From: Metarhizium brunneum
Taxonomy: Eukaryota > Ascomycota > Sordariomycetes > Hypocreales > Clavicipitaceae
Assembly: GCF_013426205.1 (NCBI RefSeq)
Contig: NC_089422.1
Location: 7,653,001 to 7,717,000, forward strand
Direction of reading: 5' to 3'
Length of the DNA: 64,000 bases
The notes beneath the pieces were generated by a model. The model was not told where the DNA came from. It ran no database searches and worked only from the letters and a program-made list of their open reading frames with translations. Numbering within the stretch: the first letter of the stretch is position 1; each line of letters starts with the position of its first letter. This document shows positions 21,683 to 32,915 of the stretch, piece after piece. The position numbers were made by a program, and so were the translations under genes.

Positions 21683-22558
21683 TGTGGAAGAGCGAAGCGA
21701 GCCAAATGGTGTAATTGGCCAGGCCAAGAATATCGTGAGTGGCAGGAGGCAGCTTCAGAAGGAAAAACACAAAAGAAGCTCAGACTCGTCGGACGACTGG
21801 GCGACGGTTAGATATTTAGTGAGGGTGCCATTCTAGGTGGCTAGCTCGGTACGCTTCGGCTTAGAGCGGGGGAGTCCGGCATTCCGGGGAAGGAACAGAT
21901 CGACCTGGAATGACTTAGGAAGCCAGCGACGGAACCGAGGTGGAGAATTTCCGACACCAAAAGCAAGATGCGCCTTCGCCTGGCATGGCGCGGAACACGG
22001 CACAGCTTACTTATGTAAGTAGCCAGCAGCATGACGTCGCATCCGGCTGCGAGCCTGAACTGGCATTTGCATCGAGCTGCCGTTTGTGTCGAGCGGCCTG
22101 CGATGAGGAGAATTTGGCCGCAGTGTGCATTGCTTGCCTCCGGTTGACAATTGTTCATTCGGTCTTGCGACCACACGCGTGCGACAGGGCCGTCGAAGTC
22201 TTGTCACGTGATACATTCTGTCCGATTCAGCTGTGCCTTCGAATCTCAGGCAGCACTATGATTGGCCTGGGACTTGATGCTGCGTGATTGGCAGGCCGCC
22301 GATATTGGGGCGGTTCAGGTCCTGCCTTGGAAGCCCATTCAGCAGCCCATTTCATCGATGACCAAACCCCATTTATTCTCTGTTCACATCCCGTCCAGCC
22401 TGTCAAAGTCTCCGTCAAGCCTCAAGCTGTTGGGACGAGACACTAGCTGGAAAGTGTCTTGCTTGCGTCGCACCTCATCGTCGAGACCTCTACTTGCATA
22501 ACGCCGCCTCACCTCTCCCTTTGCACATAACCAGCTCCAAAGCTGGGCCGATCATACC
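21683..22558. promoter_or_regulatory. Divergent promoter region, thiolase and RAD6
   Basis: About 880 bases lie between the two divergent start codons, with no believable gene. A CACGTG-like core (TCACGTGATA) is present near 22204-22213, a possible bHLH or Cbf1-type site. CCAAT-like sequence (ATTGG) also occurs near 22260 and 22286. Assignment to either gene is inference. Confidence 0.4.
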
Positions 22559-23243
22559 ATGTCTACCGCAGCAAGGCGTCGTCTGATGCGTGACTTCAAG
22601 GTTTGCCACTCGCTTGTCATTATATGCTTCATTTAGCATCAAGTACTGACTCTTGCTCTGCAGCGCATGCAGACAGATCCTCCTGCAGGAGTTTCCGCTT
22701 CCCCTATCCCTGATAATGTGATGACATGGTACGTCACCATCATTCACGATCGATGGCCGCGGTCAAACATCCCGACGCCTAGCCCGCTGCTGACCACGTC
22801 TTGATGTAGGAATGCCGTCATTATTGGACCTGCTGATACGCCGTTCGAAGATGGAACTTTTCGACTGGTTATGCAATTTGAAGAACAGTATCCCAACAAG
22901 CCGCCACAAGTCAAATTCATCAGTCAAATGTTCCACCCGAACGTGTATGCGACTGGAGAACTGTGTCTTGATATCCTTCAAAACCGCTGGAGTCCGACAT
23001 ATGACGTTGCGGCTGTCTTGACGAGTATTCAAAGGTATGCTTTCCGTGTGACGAGAAGACAAGTGGATGTGACTTGACTGTAAAGCTGCACGACATGTAC
23101 TAACGTTTTTCTTGGTCAGTTTGCTCAACGATCCGAACACTGGGTCACCAGCGAATGTCGAAGCTTCGAATTTATACAAAGACAATCGCAAAGAATATAC
23201 AAAGAGGGTGAGAGAAACCGTCGAGAAAAGTTGGGAGGACTAG
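22559..23243 (+). CDS. RAD6: E2 ubiquitin-conjugating enzyme RAD6/UBC2
   Basis: Four exons, 22559-22600, 22664-22728, 22810-23034 and 23120-23243, encode 151 residues, exactly the usual length of fungal Rad6. Rad6 partners with Rad18 in post-replication DNA repair, with Bre1 in histone H2B ubiquitination, and with Ubr1 in N-end rule degradation. The start [20 protein letters not shown] is diagnostic. The active-site Cys88 lies in [14 protein letters not shown] after the HPN motif (MFHPNVY). The protein ends ETVEKSWED without the long acidic tail of Saccharomyces Rad6, as in other filamentous fungi. Introns 1 to 3 all have GT-AG ends, and codons split by introns 2 and 3 rebuild Trp36 and a Ser cleanly. 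Confidence 0.97.
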
Positions 23244-25319
23244 TGACTGGTGCACGAGGTTCAAGGTTGGCCAGGGACGGATGGGCATAGGTCGAATCTA
23301 TATGTGGGCATCTCAGATACATTCCGGCTATGAAATACTCACTGCAAGTATTCCTCTTGTCGGCTCATCTAGGGGACGGCCGAATTGTGAAGGAGGTGGA
23401 CATGGCTTGGCAGGCGTTTTTGGTGTATGGTGTTGGACTGATTATACCAAGGGAACTGCATATCAGATAGCATGAAGGCATTTTTAGTCATTTATCAGAC
23501 ACAGTCTTGGCCCTTTGCGTTTCGCCGGTGCTGGTGCATGATGGTACCATAAAAAGCGCTTACAAGTATGTACTTTATAGCGCATGTGGACCTAATTTTG
23601 ACGTTATTTACGGTCGGAGTACTCCGTACGGGGTCTAACAACTGCATGAAGGGCGCACAGGAGGCAGCCCACTGCAATTTGCTGTTCGAGGAAGCGCCGT
23701 AGTGCGAACCAAGCAAGCTCCGAAGCAGGTCGGTTGATACTCCTAGAGTCTTCACCAGCCGGAATTGGCTGAGTATTGAGTCGGACAATTGCGGGACCAT
23801 GGCCAAATTCCGTACGACTACTAGTCGAAGTCATGCTACAAGGCAGTTCACAAGCTGTTTCGTTCTATCCCCAATATTTTTGATTAAAGCCAAGAACGAC
23901 CACTAAAATCTGGCTGCTGTAACGGCAGAATATCAAATCGAGGTCTTGGCGTGGCCCAGAATGGCCGTTGAGACACTGGCGTTCTGCGCGCACTACTCCG
24001 GGCGCGCATCGTGCGACATTGAAACGCCCCCGCGATTTGAAAAGACAAGAAGGACCCTTGCTTTCGGCGCATATATACTGTACATGTGCATGTGAGTGCG
24101 CAGAAAAAAGTCACTGCTCTGTACATGTACTTGGGTGCCTGGGTAAGCACCTGGGCCATCGAGTCGCAACGCTGCTTTAGCAGAACGCCATTCCCGCCGC
24201 TCGTCGAAACTCTATCAGCTATGCGCCAGGCTCTCCACGACATGTAGATAATGGCAACATGAACGAGTCTGCGGGCCAGGCACACGAGCATCTCGCTACA
24301 GTGGCCGACAGTCTCGAAATTGTAATCGAGGGCAGAAGGGCACAAGGGCACTGTTTGGCCAGAACAGTCTGTGCGACAATGCCTTGGATGATAGCAACCG
24401 CCTACCGCTCAAGACGAAAGACCCATATCTAGAAAAATTATCAGAGTAGACAAGCTTCAAAGTGGAACGCATCTGCTAGCCCATTTTCGTATCGTTGCGA
24501 ACAGCGGTCAAGACATTGTGTGTGTCGGCGCCTATGGTGGCGTGGCCGCGTCATGGCTTAGATATGAACTAGTAGTTACCGTGTACGGAGTACCCATGAT
24601 TGATGGATGAGCCATGCGAGGCGAGCGCGAGGTAGTATACAATCAAATTCTTTATCGAGTATTTCGTATGCACGCATGTACTCGACAGACAGCCAACGTC
24701 TCTCAATTCCCTCGGTAGATGGGACGATGCTTTTGTGTCTTTAAAACAAGACCTGACGTGACAAAGAGTTATTCCAAGTGGGCTGCTTAACGTTTCACGC
24801 GGTGTTCACGCTGCCTTTGATGATGGTCTCCGGCAAGCCGAGATCTGAGTGTTTGAGTGTGCGTGGTTCAATTTTGGCCATCAAGAAAGACTCCGAGGTA
24901 GAGGCCTCAGGGCGGCGAGCACGCTAAACCGCATCTGGCGACCGCGCATGGATGGCTGTGGTTCAGGTACAGGTACGTAAACCACAAGCTCGACCGCCCC
25001 AAAGCGCGTCCCTCACCAACACAAGGCCCTAACCTTGCCCTGTATGTTGTTGATCTAACCAACCGCCGAGGCAGTCGTTGTTTTTGCACTGCAAAGACAC
25101 GTCCGCTCGCTTTGAGGAGCATCAATCCCTTTGTGCGGCTCTCGTCTTCTACCCGGAATCGCCCTTCTTTTGGAGGCTGCTTCGCCTTATTCGTTTGGGG
25201 TCGCTGCATTTCGCGCGTTGCCCGTGCCCACCGCCCCTGACCTGCGTGCCTCCAGAGTCCATCACGAGGGGCGTGGTCCATGATCACAACAACACCGCGG
25301 CACGAATACCACCGTCAGA
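23244..25319. other. Intergenic region, about 2.1 kb, no supported gene
   Basis: This is the 3' flank of RAD6 and the promoter/leader of the kinesin gene. A minus-strand frame at 23884-24351 (155 codons) has an ordinary ATG but a low-complexity, Cys- and Arg-rich composition and no family resemblance, so it is not called. TACGGAGTAC-type motifs occur at 23620-23629 and 24584-24593. Confidence 0.55.
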
Positions 25320-28260
25320 ATGTCTGCGAATAGCATCAAAGTTGTGGCCCGATTCCGGCCCCAAAACCGGATCGAGCTGGAGTCGGGTGGAAAACCCATC
25401 GTCACCTTTAGCTCCGAGGATTCATGTTCCCTCGACGTATGGAACCCCTCCCCTCGTCTTGTCAATGGTGCCTGACGACTGGCCCTTGCCGCCTTTGCCC
25501 AAAAGTCTTGTATTCGTGGACCTAGCTGACAGTGTATACAGTCCAAAGAGGCTCAAGGGGGATTCACCTTTGATAGAGTATTCGACATGGCATGTAAGCA
25601 GCAGGACATCTTCGACTTCTCCATCCGACCCACCGTAGACGACATCTTGAATGGCTACAACGGAACCGTCTTTGCCTATGGCCAGACTGGTGCCGGCAAA
25701 TCGTACACCATGATGGGCACGAATATCGACGACGACGACGGACGAGGCGTCATCCCGCGAATTGTTGAACAGATCTTCGCCAGCATCATGTCTAGCCCCA
25801 GCACAATAGAATATACCGTGCGTGTCAGCTATATGGAGATTTACATGGAAAGAATTCGAGATCTCTTGGCCCCCCAGAACGACAACCTACCCGTTCATGA
25901 GGAGAAGAACCGTGGCGTCTATGTCAAGGGCTTGCTCGAAATTTACGTATCGAGCGTGCAAGAAGTCTACGAAGTCATGAGGAGGGGAGGAAACGCCCGA
26001 GCTGTGGCCGCTACCAACATGAACCAGGAGTCCTCACGATCGCACTCCATCTTCGTTATAACTATCACCCAGAAGAATGTCGAGACAGGTTCGGCGAAGA
26101 GCGGCCAGCTTTTCTTGGTTGACTTGGCAGGCAGTGAAAAGGTAGGAAAGACGGGCGCCAGTGGACAAACGCTCGAAGAAGCCAAGAAAATTAACAAGAG
26201 TTTGAGTGCCTTGGGCATGGTCATCAATGCTTTGACCGACGGCAAATCATCTCACATTCCGTACCGAGACTCTAAATTGACGAGAATTTTGCAAGAATCC
26301 TTGGGTGGCAACAGCCGGACCACCCTCATCATTAACTGCTCGCCGAGCAGTTATAACGATGCCGAAACGCTGAGCACACTACGATTCGGTACAAGAGCAA
26401 AGTCCATCAAGAACAAGGCAAAGGTCAATGCCGAACTCAGCCCCGCCGAGCTCAAGCTGCTGCTCAAGAAGGCCCAAGGTCAAGTCACAAACTTCGAGAA
26501 CTATATTTCTACACTCGAAGGGGAAGTTCAGCTATGGCGCTCTGGAGAATCGGTCCCCAAGGACAAATGGGCACAGCCCGGCGACGGTATTGTTGGCGCA
26601 AGGACGGAGCCCAGAACTCCCCGTCCTTCCACCCCATCTAGACTCACAGCCGAGAGCCGAGCAGAAACGCCTGCTGCTACCGACCGCGCTTCAACCCCGA
26701 GTTTGACATTGGAAAAGGATGAACGCGAAGAGTTCTTGCGCCGTGAAAATGAGCTCCAAGATCAGCTGGCTGAGAAGGAGTCCCAGGTGACGCTGGCGGA
26801 GAAGACCTTGCGCGACACCAAGGAGGAGATGGCCTACCTCAAGGAGCACGACAGCAGACTGGGTAAAGAGAACGAACGACTCACAACGGAGACGAACGAA
26901 TTCAAGATGCAACTCGAGCGCTTGACGTTTGAGAGCAAGGAGGCGCAGATTACCATGGATGCCTTGAAGGAGGCCAACTCGGAATTGACGACGGAGCTGG
27001 ATGATGTGAAGCAGCAACTGCTTGATATCAAGATGAATGCCAAGGAAACAGGTGCAGCCTTTGATGAGAAGGAGAAACGCAAGGCTGAGAAGATGGCCAA
27101 GATGATGGCTGGTTTTGATCTTGGGAGCGATGTTTTCAGCGACAATGAGCGATCCATTAGCGAGGCTATTCAACACATTGAGAAGCTACACGAGATCAGT
27201 TCGGTGGGCAACAACATTGCACCGGATGAATTTCGAGATCTTCGCACCAAGCTTGTGGAGACGCAAGGCATTGTCAGACAGGCAGAATTATCAATGTTTG
27301 GCTCATCATCCGGCGAAATGGACTCTCGAAGGAGGCACGAACTAGAAGAGAGGCTGGAGGCTATGCAGCAGCAGTATGAAGATCTTCTGACAAAGAACCT
27401 CAGCGAGAGCGATGTTGAAGAGGTGAAGGCCCGCCTGGAGCACGCCTATGCTAACCGACAAACGACTCAAGTCGAGCTTATTGACGAGCTGAAGGCCGAT
27501 GCCGCTCAAAAGGCGGCTGAGAACTCGAGGATGAAGACCTTGATCGAGGACCTCCAGCAACAGGTCAAGGCCGGCAGCGGCGCTACCCCTGTAACCAACG
27601 GCAAGACTATCCAGCAACAGATTGCCGAGTTTGATGTCATGAAGAAGAGTCTCATGCGAGATTTGCAGAACCGCTGTGAGCGTGTTGTGGAGCTTGAGAT
27701 CTCACTGGATGAGACTCGTGAGCAGTACAACAATGTGCTCCGGTCATCCAACAACCGGGCACAGCAGAAGAAGATGGCTTTCCTAGAGAGGAACCTTGAG
27801 CAGCTTACTCAGGTCCAGCGCCAGCTCGTTGAACAGAACTCTGCTCTTAAGAAGGAGGTTGCTATTGCGGAGCGTAAGCTCATTGCAAGGAACGAGCGCA
27901 TCCAGAGCCTGGAAAGCTTGCTGCAAGACAGCCAAGAGAAGATGGCAGCCGCCAACCATAAGTATGTAGCCGCCAAATGTATCCGTCCATCTATGATAAC
28001 GTTGGTAACTGACGCCTTACTTCATTAGGTTCGAGGTTCAACTCGCCTCCGTCAAAGAACGCCTCGAGGCAGCCAAGGCCGGCAGCACGAAGGGTCTCAA
28101 TGCCACCACCGGTGGCTTCAGCTTCTCTGCCGCTGGCAGCCGTATCGCCAAGCCCCTCCGCGGCGGCGGCGGCGACGGGCCCAACGTTCCTACTATTCAG
28201 TCGCTGCAGAACGAGGGTGCCACAAACAAGCGAAGTAGCTGGTTTTTCAACAAGTCGTAA
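25320..28260 (+). CDS. kin1: Conventional kinesin (kinesin-1) heavy chain
   Basis: Three exons, 25320-25436, 25542-27961 and 28029-28260, encode 922 residues. This plus-end-directed motor moves vesicles, nuclei and other cargo along microtubules in hyphae. The motor domain (about 1-340) starts MSANSIKVVARFRPQNRIE and shows the P-loop AYGQTGAGKSYTMMG, switch I NQESSRSHS, switch II VDLAGSEKVG and the HIPYRDSKLTRILQESLGG segment. A Pro/Thr/Ser-rich hinge (about 345-385) precedes the coiled-coil stalk. The fungal kinesin-1 tail is nearly invariant (DLQNRCERVVELEISLDETR, SNNRAQQKKMAFLERNLEQL). The C-terminus reads KRSSWFFNKS after a Gly-rich patch with a basic IAKPLRGG element. It closely follows the Neurospora NKIN layout. 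Confidence 0.97.
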
Positions 28261-29130
28261 TCTTGCACGTCATTTTGCTTCTTGACAGGGCGTTAACGAG
28301 TAGATATTACGATTAGATTACACCAAACATACCCCATGACACTCAGTTGATATATTGCAAGCAAAAGACGATTCCCATGTCCTCTCACACGTTGATACGC
28401 CTCCCTTTAGCAACATTATGGTATTCCCAATGGGCTTTTCTTTGTTATTTTGACCAAACTTCCCTTGTTCGTTATGTTATTTACCACATTTACCTCTTCC
28501 GCGAGGTAAAGTGCAAGAATTGCACGAAAAACACCCCCACCCCCCTCCCCTTCCCAACTCCTTCGCCCCTCTACAACATAGATAAACTGGGTGGCAATCA
28601 CGATTGGATTTATGACGGAACGGGCCTTTGAGAAAGAAGGACAAGGCATGTTCAATGGAAGAGCAAAGAGGAAAGAAACATTTGGACAAAGGCGTCGCCC
28701 TGAGAAAGGGCTGAAAAGAAAGGATGAGAAGCGGAGTCATGGGTACTTGATGGAGCTTTGAAGATGGAGTTGGTTGATGGACAGTTTATGATTGTAGAGC
28801 TCACGTGTGGACTCACTACATATGCACAAGTAAATACAACACTTTTGAAACATACTTGCGACATGTCTTGAATTATATACGATGAGTTGCAACGACTGAC
28901 GATATGCTTTGTATATTGTTTCAATAAAAATACCAAGTGAGGGAAAAAGAAAAAAAAGAAGAAACGCTCTTTGTAATGCGACTGATGGTGGGTTTCAGAA
29001 AACAACAGGAATAGAGTAGAATATCGTAATGTTCATAAGCACAGCCGCCCCCTAGCGCAGGCAAGGCACATGTAGCGCCGTGCAAGGGTCCTAATTCTAC
29101 GCTGTCCCTATCAGGCTTGATTGTCACGAC
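28261..29130. other. Intergenic region between convergent genes
   Basis: This holds the 3' flanks of the kinesin gene and the minus-strand membrane-protein gene. It is A/T-rich with mononucleotide C and A runs (28531-28545 and near 28945-28960). No gene was seen. Confidence 0.5.
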
Positions 29131-30326
29131 TTAGCGCACTTCCTTGCTGTGCTTGGCAATGAAGATGGTTTGGGGCACCAGAACGGCGACAAACAAAGCC
29201 ATGGCAGCCAGGCTCAGGCAGAACATCTTGACGTAGAGAATCAAGAGGCGGCGCCACGAAGTCTTGCTAAAGGTAGTCCACGCGTCGGAGACGGTGGCGT
29301 AGCCCTTGCCGCCAACGACCTCGGGCTCGACCTTGCCCTCGAAGGAGCGGTCAAAGGGGATAATGGTGCTCTGCTCGACGGGCAAGAGGGAGGCCTGGAC
29401 GCGGACGAGGACGACGTAGGCGGGGATGATGACGAAGACGGACGCGGCAACGGTGACGACAGAGACGACGAGGGACTTGGCGAAGAAGCCGGGGCCGAGG
29501 GCGTCCATGTCCAGGGGCTCGTTGAAGCCGCCCTGGGGCATCGTGATGCCGAGGACGAGGGCCATGATGACGGGGACGAAGCGCGTGACCTCGCTGGCGA
29601 ACCAGAAAATCGTGACGGCCTGCCAGGTGGCTTCGAAGGTGCGCCGGAAGGGAGGCAGGCGGGACCAAAAGGGCAGAGGCGACGGCTCGGAAATGACGAT
29701 GTGAACCCAGGCGGTGCTGTACTGGACCAGGGCCAGGGAGGCGAGGAGAGTGGCGACGGGGAAGAGGTAGCCGCCAAAGGTGCCGGTGAAGATGCCCATG
29801 AGGAGGGTGGTCAGGAGGACCTGGGCGAGGTAGCAGAAGAAGCCGCGAAAGTTGGCCGCGACGCCGCCGTTGGCCATGAGGAGGCGGTTGATGGCGCGGA
29901 AGGACGACGTAACGGTGCGAGGGCGGCCGTTGGTGGGCTTGAAGCTGTTGCGCGCGACGCCCTCTTCGCCGCCGGACACTGACTGATCGAGAGGAACGGG
30001 TTCGTAGGCGGGCGGGTTCTCATCTTCTACCATGGCAAAGACGGGGTAGACCAGCTTGAAGGTGTACTGGAACTGTTGAGGAGATTCGTGTCAGGACATG
30101 ATGGGCCACGTTTGGTGGCAACGGCGAGGCTGCAAAGCGGTATCGACGGAGCCGTGCAGAACCGGTCGACTCGGCTCATGAGCTATTCGCAGAATCAACT
30201 TACAAGGAGAAAGACGGGAATCAGAGCCAAGATGTCGACGAGAAAGACGAGCAGCGCCCATGAGGGCAGCTCGTAGCCTCTGATATCATGACCGCCCTCG
30301 AGGGTGCGTTTGACGTGGAACTGCAT
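29131..30326 (-). CDS. Multi-pass membrane protein of a fungal family often labelled 'ubiquitin carrier protein'
   Basis: Two exons, 30326-30204 and 30072-29131, encode 354 residues. The second junction is PVFLL/FQYTFKLVYPV. Hydrophobic segments are visible at about 24-41 (WALLVFLVDILALIPVFLL), 97-160 (two to three helices around FRGFFCYLAQVLLTTLLMGI and LFPVATLLASLALVQYST), 182-205, 225-255 (VVSVVTVAASVFVIIPAYVV) and 320-345. It is not an E2 enzyme: there is no UBC fold or catalytic Cys, and the database label for this family is misleading as I recall it. Between the first two membrane regions the chain carries ENPPAYEPVPL, which contains a PPxY motif of the kind bound by WW domains of Rsp5/Nedd4 ligases. 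Function is unknown. Coding DNA is very GC-rich. Confidence 0.8.
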
Positions 30327-31741
30327 GGTGGGTGGGACGCCGACCTTGATGCCGGCAGGGAAAGGGAGAGAGCTGAAAAAAAAAATGACGACAAAAGAGA
30401 TCTAGAAGCTGTTGAGATAAACTGCAAACGGATGCAGGAATGGTTTTTTAACACATGAAATGAAAATCAATGGTGAGAATCCAGGATTATGGCGGAAGCG
30501 ACATGGAGGAAGGAGATGCGGGGCGGCGTTGATATGAAGAGCGGCAGCTTGAGAACAGTTGGCCGCGGGATGCTGGAGCCTGGCACGAGTACGGAGTACG
30601 AGTTCAGCCTCATTCATTCATTCATTCATTCATCATCACTGCCCCCTGCATCCACTCCGGCCGTTTCCCAATCCGTTGTTAATGCCTGGAAGCTGACTGA
30701 CCAAGGATCGAGGGCCAATGGAGTTGCGCAGGCCACTGTTTCGTCCTGGGCCAACATGTTACAAGTGTGTGTGATACGAACAGCTTCGCCTCTCGCCCCG
30801 TCGCGGCGTCGATAATCAATGCGGAACAATCAGGCAGTGAGCCTTTTTATTTCGGCGGGCCACGACCCAGTGGCGAGTCTGCCAGGTGGCCGAAACAAAC
30901 AGCGTACGGTCTGCTTTATTATCTTTCGTCGTGTGTACAAATGCTGTGTTTCGTACTAACAATGGCCAGGTACTCGGTAGCCGCCAGTGGGTGCCGCCGC
31001 CGCCGCCGAGGCCACACACACATTCACAGAATCACAGTACGAAGTAACTACTAGTACTCGAGACGTGACCAATACTGGGGCTTGGAATTTGAGCGTCTTC
31101 ACACCATGCTCGCGCCGATTGAGTCCCCGTAAGTGACAAGGGTCTCTGTGCGATGCCCCGGGGCATTTTAACGGCCGAGATGCACGGCTCCAAGACAAAT
31201 ATTTGCGAAGGATTTCATCCTCAAAAGTCCAGCCGTTCTGACGGCACCGTAGCGAGGTTTTGACTTGACCAACAAACAATGGTTGGCCTGGGGGGTCTCT
31301 ATTCCCCGACACCATTTGTCACTCTAAGAAACCATCTTTAGATCAGAGCCTGCCTTGGACTGCCGACGGCCCCAAGGTTTGCGTTTCTTTTCTTTCTGGA
31401 ACTTCGCGTCCACCGCCTCGTGCTATTTCAAGTTGCTGCCTTTATAGCGAGAGGCGAATTTCCCGTATGCCGCCCCTCGATCCACCGTCATGGCGCTTTA
31501 TTGCAAGGAGACTCATAATACATACGTGATGATTTCTATTACGTTACACCTTGGTGCCAATCGGGTGCGAGACCATTCCTCTTCAACACTCCGCTTGTTC
31601 CAAATCTAGGTGATAAATAAACCTTCTGGCTGCTGCTCTTCTTCGTTTTTACCATTCTGCGTATTGCACCTTTCCTCTTGCCTGTCCCCGTCTGGCGTGG
31701 TCGCCATCATCAGAAAGTTGCCGTCGTGATATTTTCAGAAC
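30327..31741. other. Divergent intergenic region, about 1.4 kb
   Basis: This holds the promoters of the minus-strand membrane protein and the plus-strand methyltransferase. It contains a short tetranucleotide repeat and a TACGGAGTAC motif (30590-30599). A CG-rich trinucleotide patch (GCCGCC) lies near 30990-31010. No convincing gene. Confidence 0.5.
30611..30633 (+). repeat. (CATT)5 microsatellite
   Basis: Five perfect CATT units are followed by CAT. This simple intergenic repeat in the divergent promoter region could vary in length between strains. Confidence 0.85.
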
Positions 31742-32548
31742 ATGGCTCAGTATGATGCTATCGGAACGCAGTATGATGTCATCAAGAAGACGCCCTTCAA
31801 CAAACTCGAGCAGTTCAATTTTCGCAAGCACATTGAGCCGTTCCTCCAACGCCACGGCACAAAGGTCCTTGACCTAGCATGCGGAACCGGATTCTACTCC
31901 AGTCTCCTTCTTGAATGGGGGGCCAGTTTCGTCGTGGGCGTCGACATATCGTCCCCAATGGTAAATGCGGCCGAGGCTCGAATAGCCGAGACACCATACG
32001 CGTCTCAAGCTCGATTTGTGCAGGGCAATGGACTCATTCCACAAGAATATAGCGCCGAGAATAATGGATTTGATGTGGTTTCTGGCGCCTGGTTTCTCAA
32101 CTACGCCAGCAACCTGGATCAGTTGGCATCCATGTTCCGCACCATATCCGCGAATCTAAACTCCAACGGAGTCTTTATCGGCATATGCATGCACCCCACG
32201 GATGACTTGGAATCTTTCGCCTCTGGCGTGAACAACAGCGCCTGGGCTCAAACGGGTGTTCATTACAAATTCGGCAACGTGCTTCCGAGGGGGATTGGCT
32301 TCCCTATCAGAGTGTTTGGCTCTGTTTCGCCAGATAGCAAGGTTGAATTTGGGACATTTCATCTCAAAAAGAGCCTCTATGAACAGGCGGCCCGTGTTGG
32401 AGGGATGGCGGGGAGAATTGTGTGGCAGAATTGCGAGTTTCTGGGCGAAACATGGCGAGAGGAGATTGGCCTCCAGGGCGACGATGATGGATGGCGCAGC
32501 CTACAAGAGTATCCGCTGTTATGTACTCTTCTTGTTTGGAAGGAATAA
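31742..32548 (+). CDS. Class I SAM-dependent methyltransferase, substrate unknown
   Basis: An intronless frame of 268 residues. The SAM-binding glycine motif is clear in KVLDLACGTGFYSSLLLEWG (about 40-59), with the acidic end of strand beta2 in VVGVDISSPMV and a motif III-like stretch in FDVVSGAWFLNYASN. The N-terminus (AQYDAIGTQYDVIKKTPF) is the usual YD-x-IA-x-xYD opening of Methyltransf_25-type fungal enzymes. The start context (CAGAACATGG) is good. No targeting signal is seen. It may act on a small molecule, but nothing around it fixes a substrate: the downstream neighbour PPM1 is a different methyltransferase family. Confidence 0.85.
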   Translation: MAQYDAIGTQYDVIKKTPFNKLEQFNFRKHIEPFLQRHGTKVLDLACGTGFYSSLLLEWGASFVVGVDISSPMVNAAEARIAETPYASQARFVQGNGLIPQEYSAENNGFDVVSGAWFLNYASNLDQLASMFRTISANLNSNGVFIGICMHPTDDLESFASGVNNSAWAQTGVHYKFGNVLPRGIGFPIRVFGSVSPDSKVEFGTFHLKKSLYEQAARVGGMAGRIVWQNCEFLGETWREEIGLQGDDDGWRSLQEYPLLCTLLVWKE

Positions 32549-32915
32549 GCCGTGGACGCTGGGCGAGATTGTATGAGATGAGTAATGATATTAAAATGCC
32601 TGGCAGCTGTGGATGGCTCTGGCAACCTGTAGAGTACATAACTCGATTGCATGTATGTACTTTATGTACTTAGTATGTAAAGCAATTTGATGGTCTGCCA
32701 GTGGTGGGGCAGCCATCGGTGATCACTGCTGATCAGTGGTCAAAACCTGCCAAGTTACGGCGCAACTGCCACCAGACCACTTGCGCCGCTCCTTCCTGCT
32801 GCAAGCGCGTTGCGGCCCCGGAGAGCCTCTCGCTCCGCCGTGCCTGCCCAGACCAAGCCAACGTAAATTGCCATCCGTATTCCTGCCAGACTGCAACTGC
32901 AGCTGTTCACGGCAG
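32549..32915. other. Short spacer between the two methyltransferase genes
   Basis: About 370 bases hold the 3' end of the small methyltransferase and the promoter of PPM1. An in-frame ATG at 32736 upstream of PPM1 would add 60 residues of Cys/Pro-rich sequence not expected in the family, so I treat this stretch as leader. TATGTACTT-type repeats occur near 32650-32680. Confidence 0.5.

Noticed and set aside
23884..24351. Minus-strand frame of 155 codons
   Set aside because: No recognisable motif, Cys/Arg-heavy composition, no splice partner and no clear promoter. It cannot be told from chance.
29149..29982. Plus-strand frame of 277 codons, very rich in Gly, Asp and Glu
   Set aside because: It lies opposite a GC-rich membrane-protein gene. 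The acidic/Gly composition is the usual mirror of Ala/Val/Leu-rich codons, and it has no domain or start context of its own.
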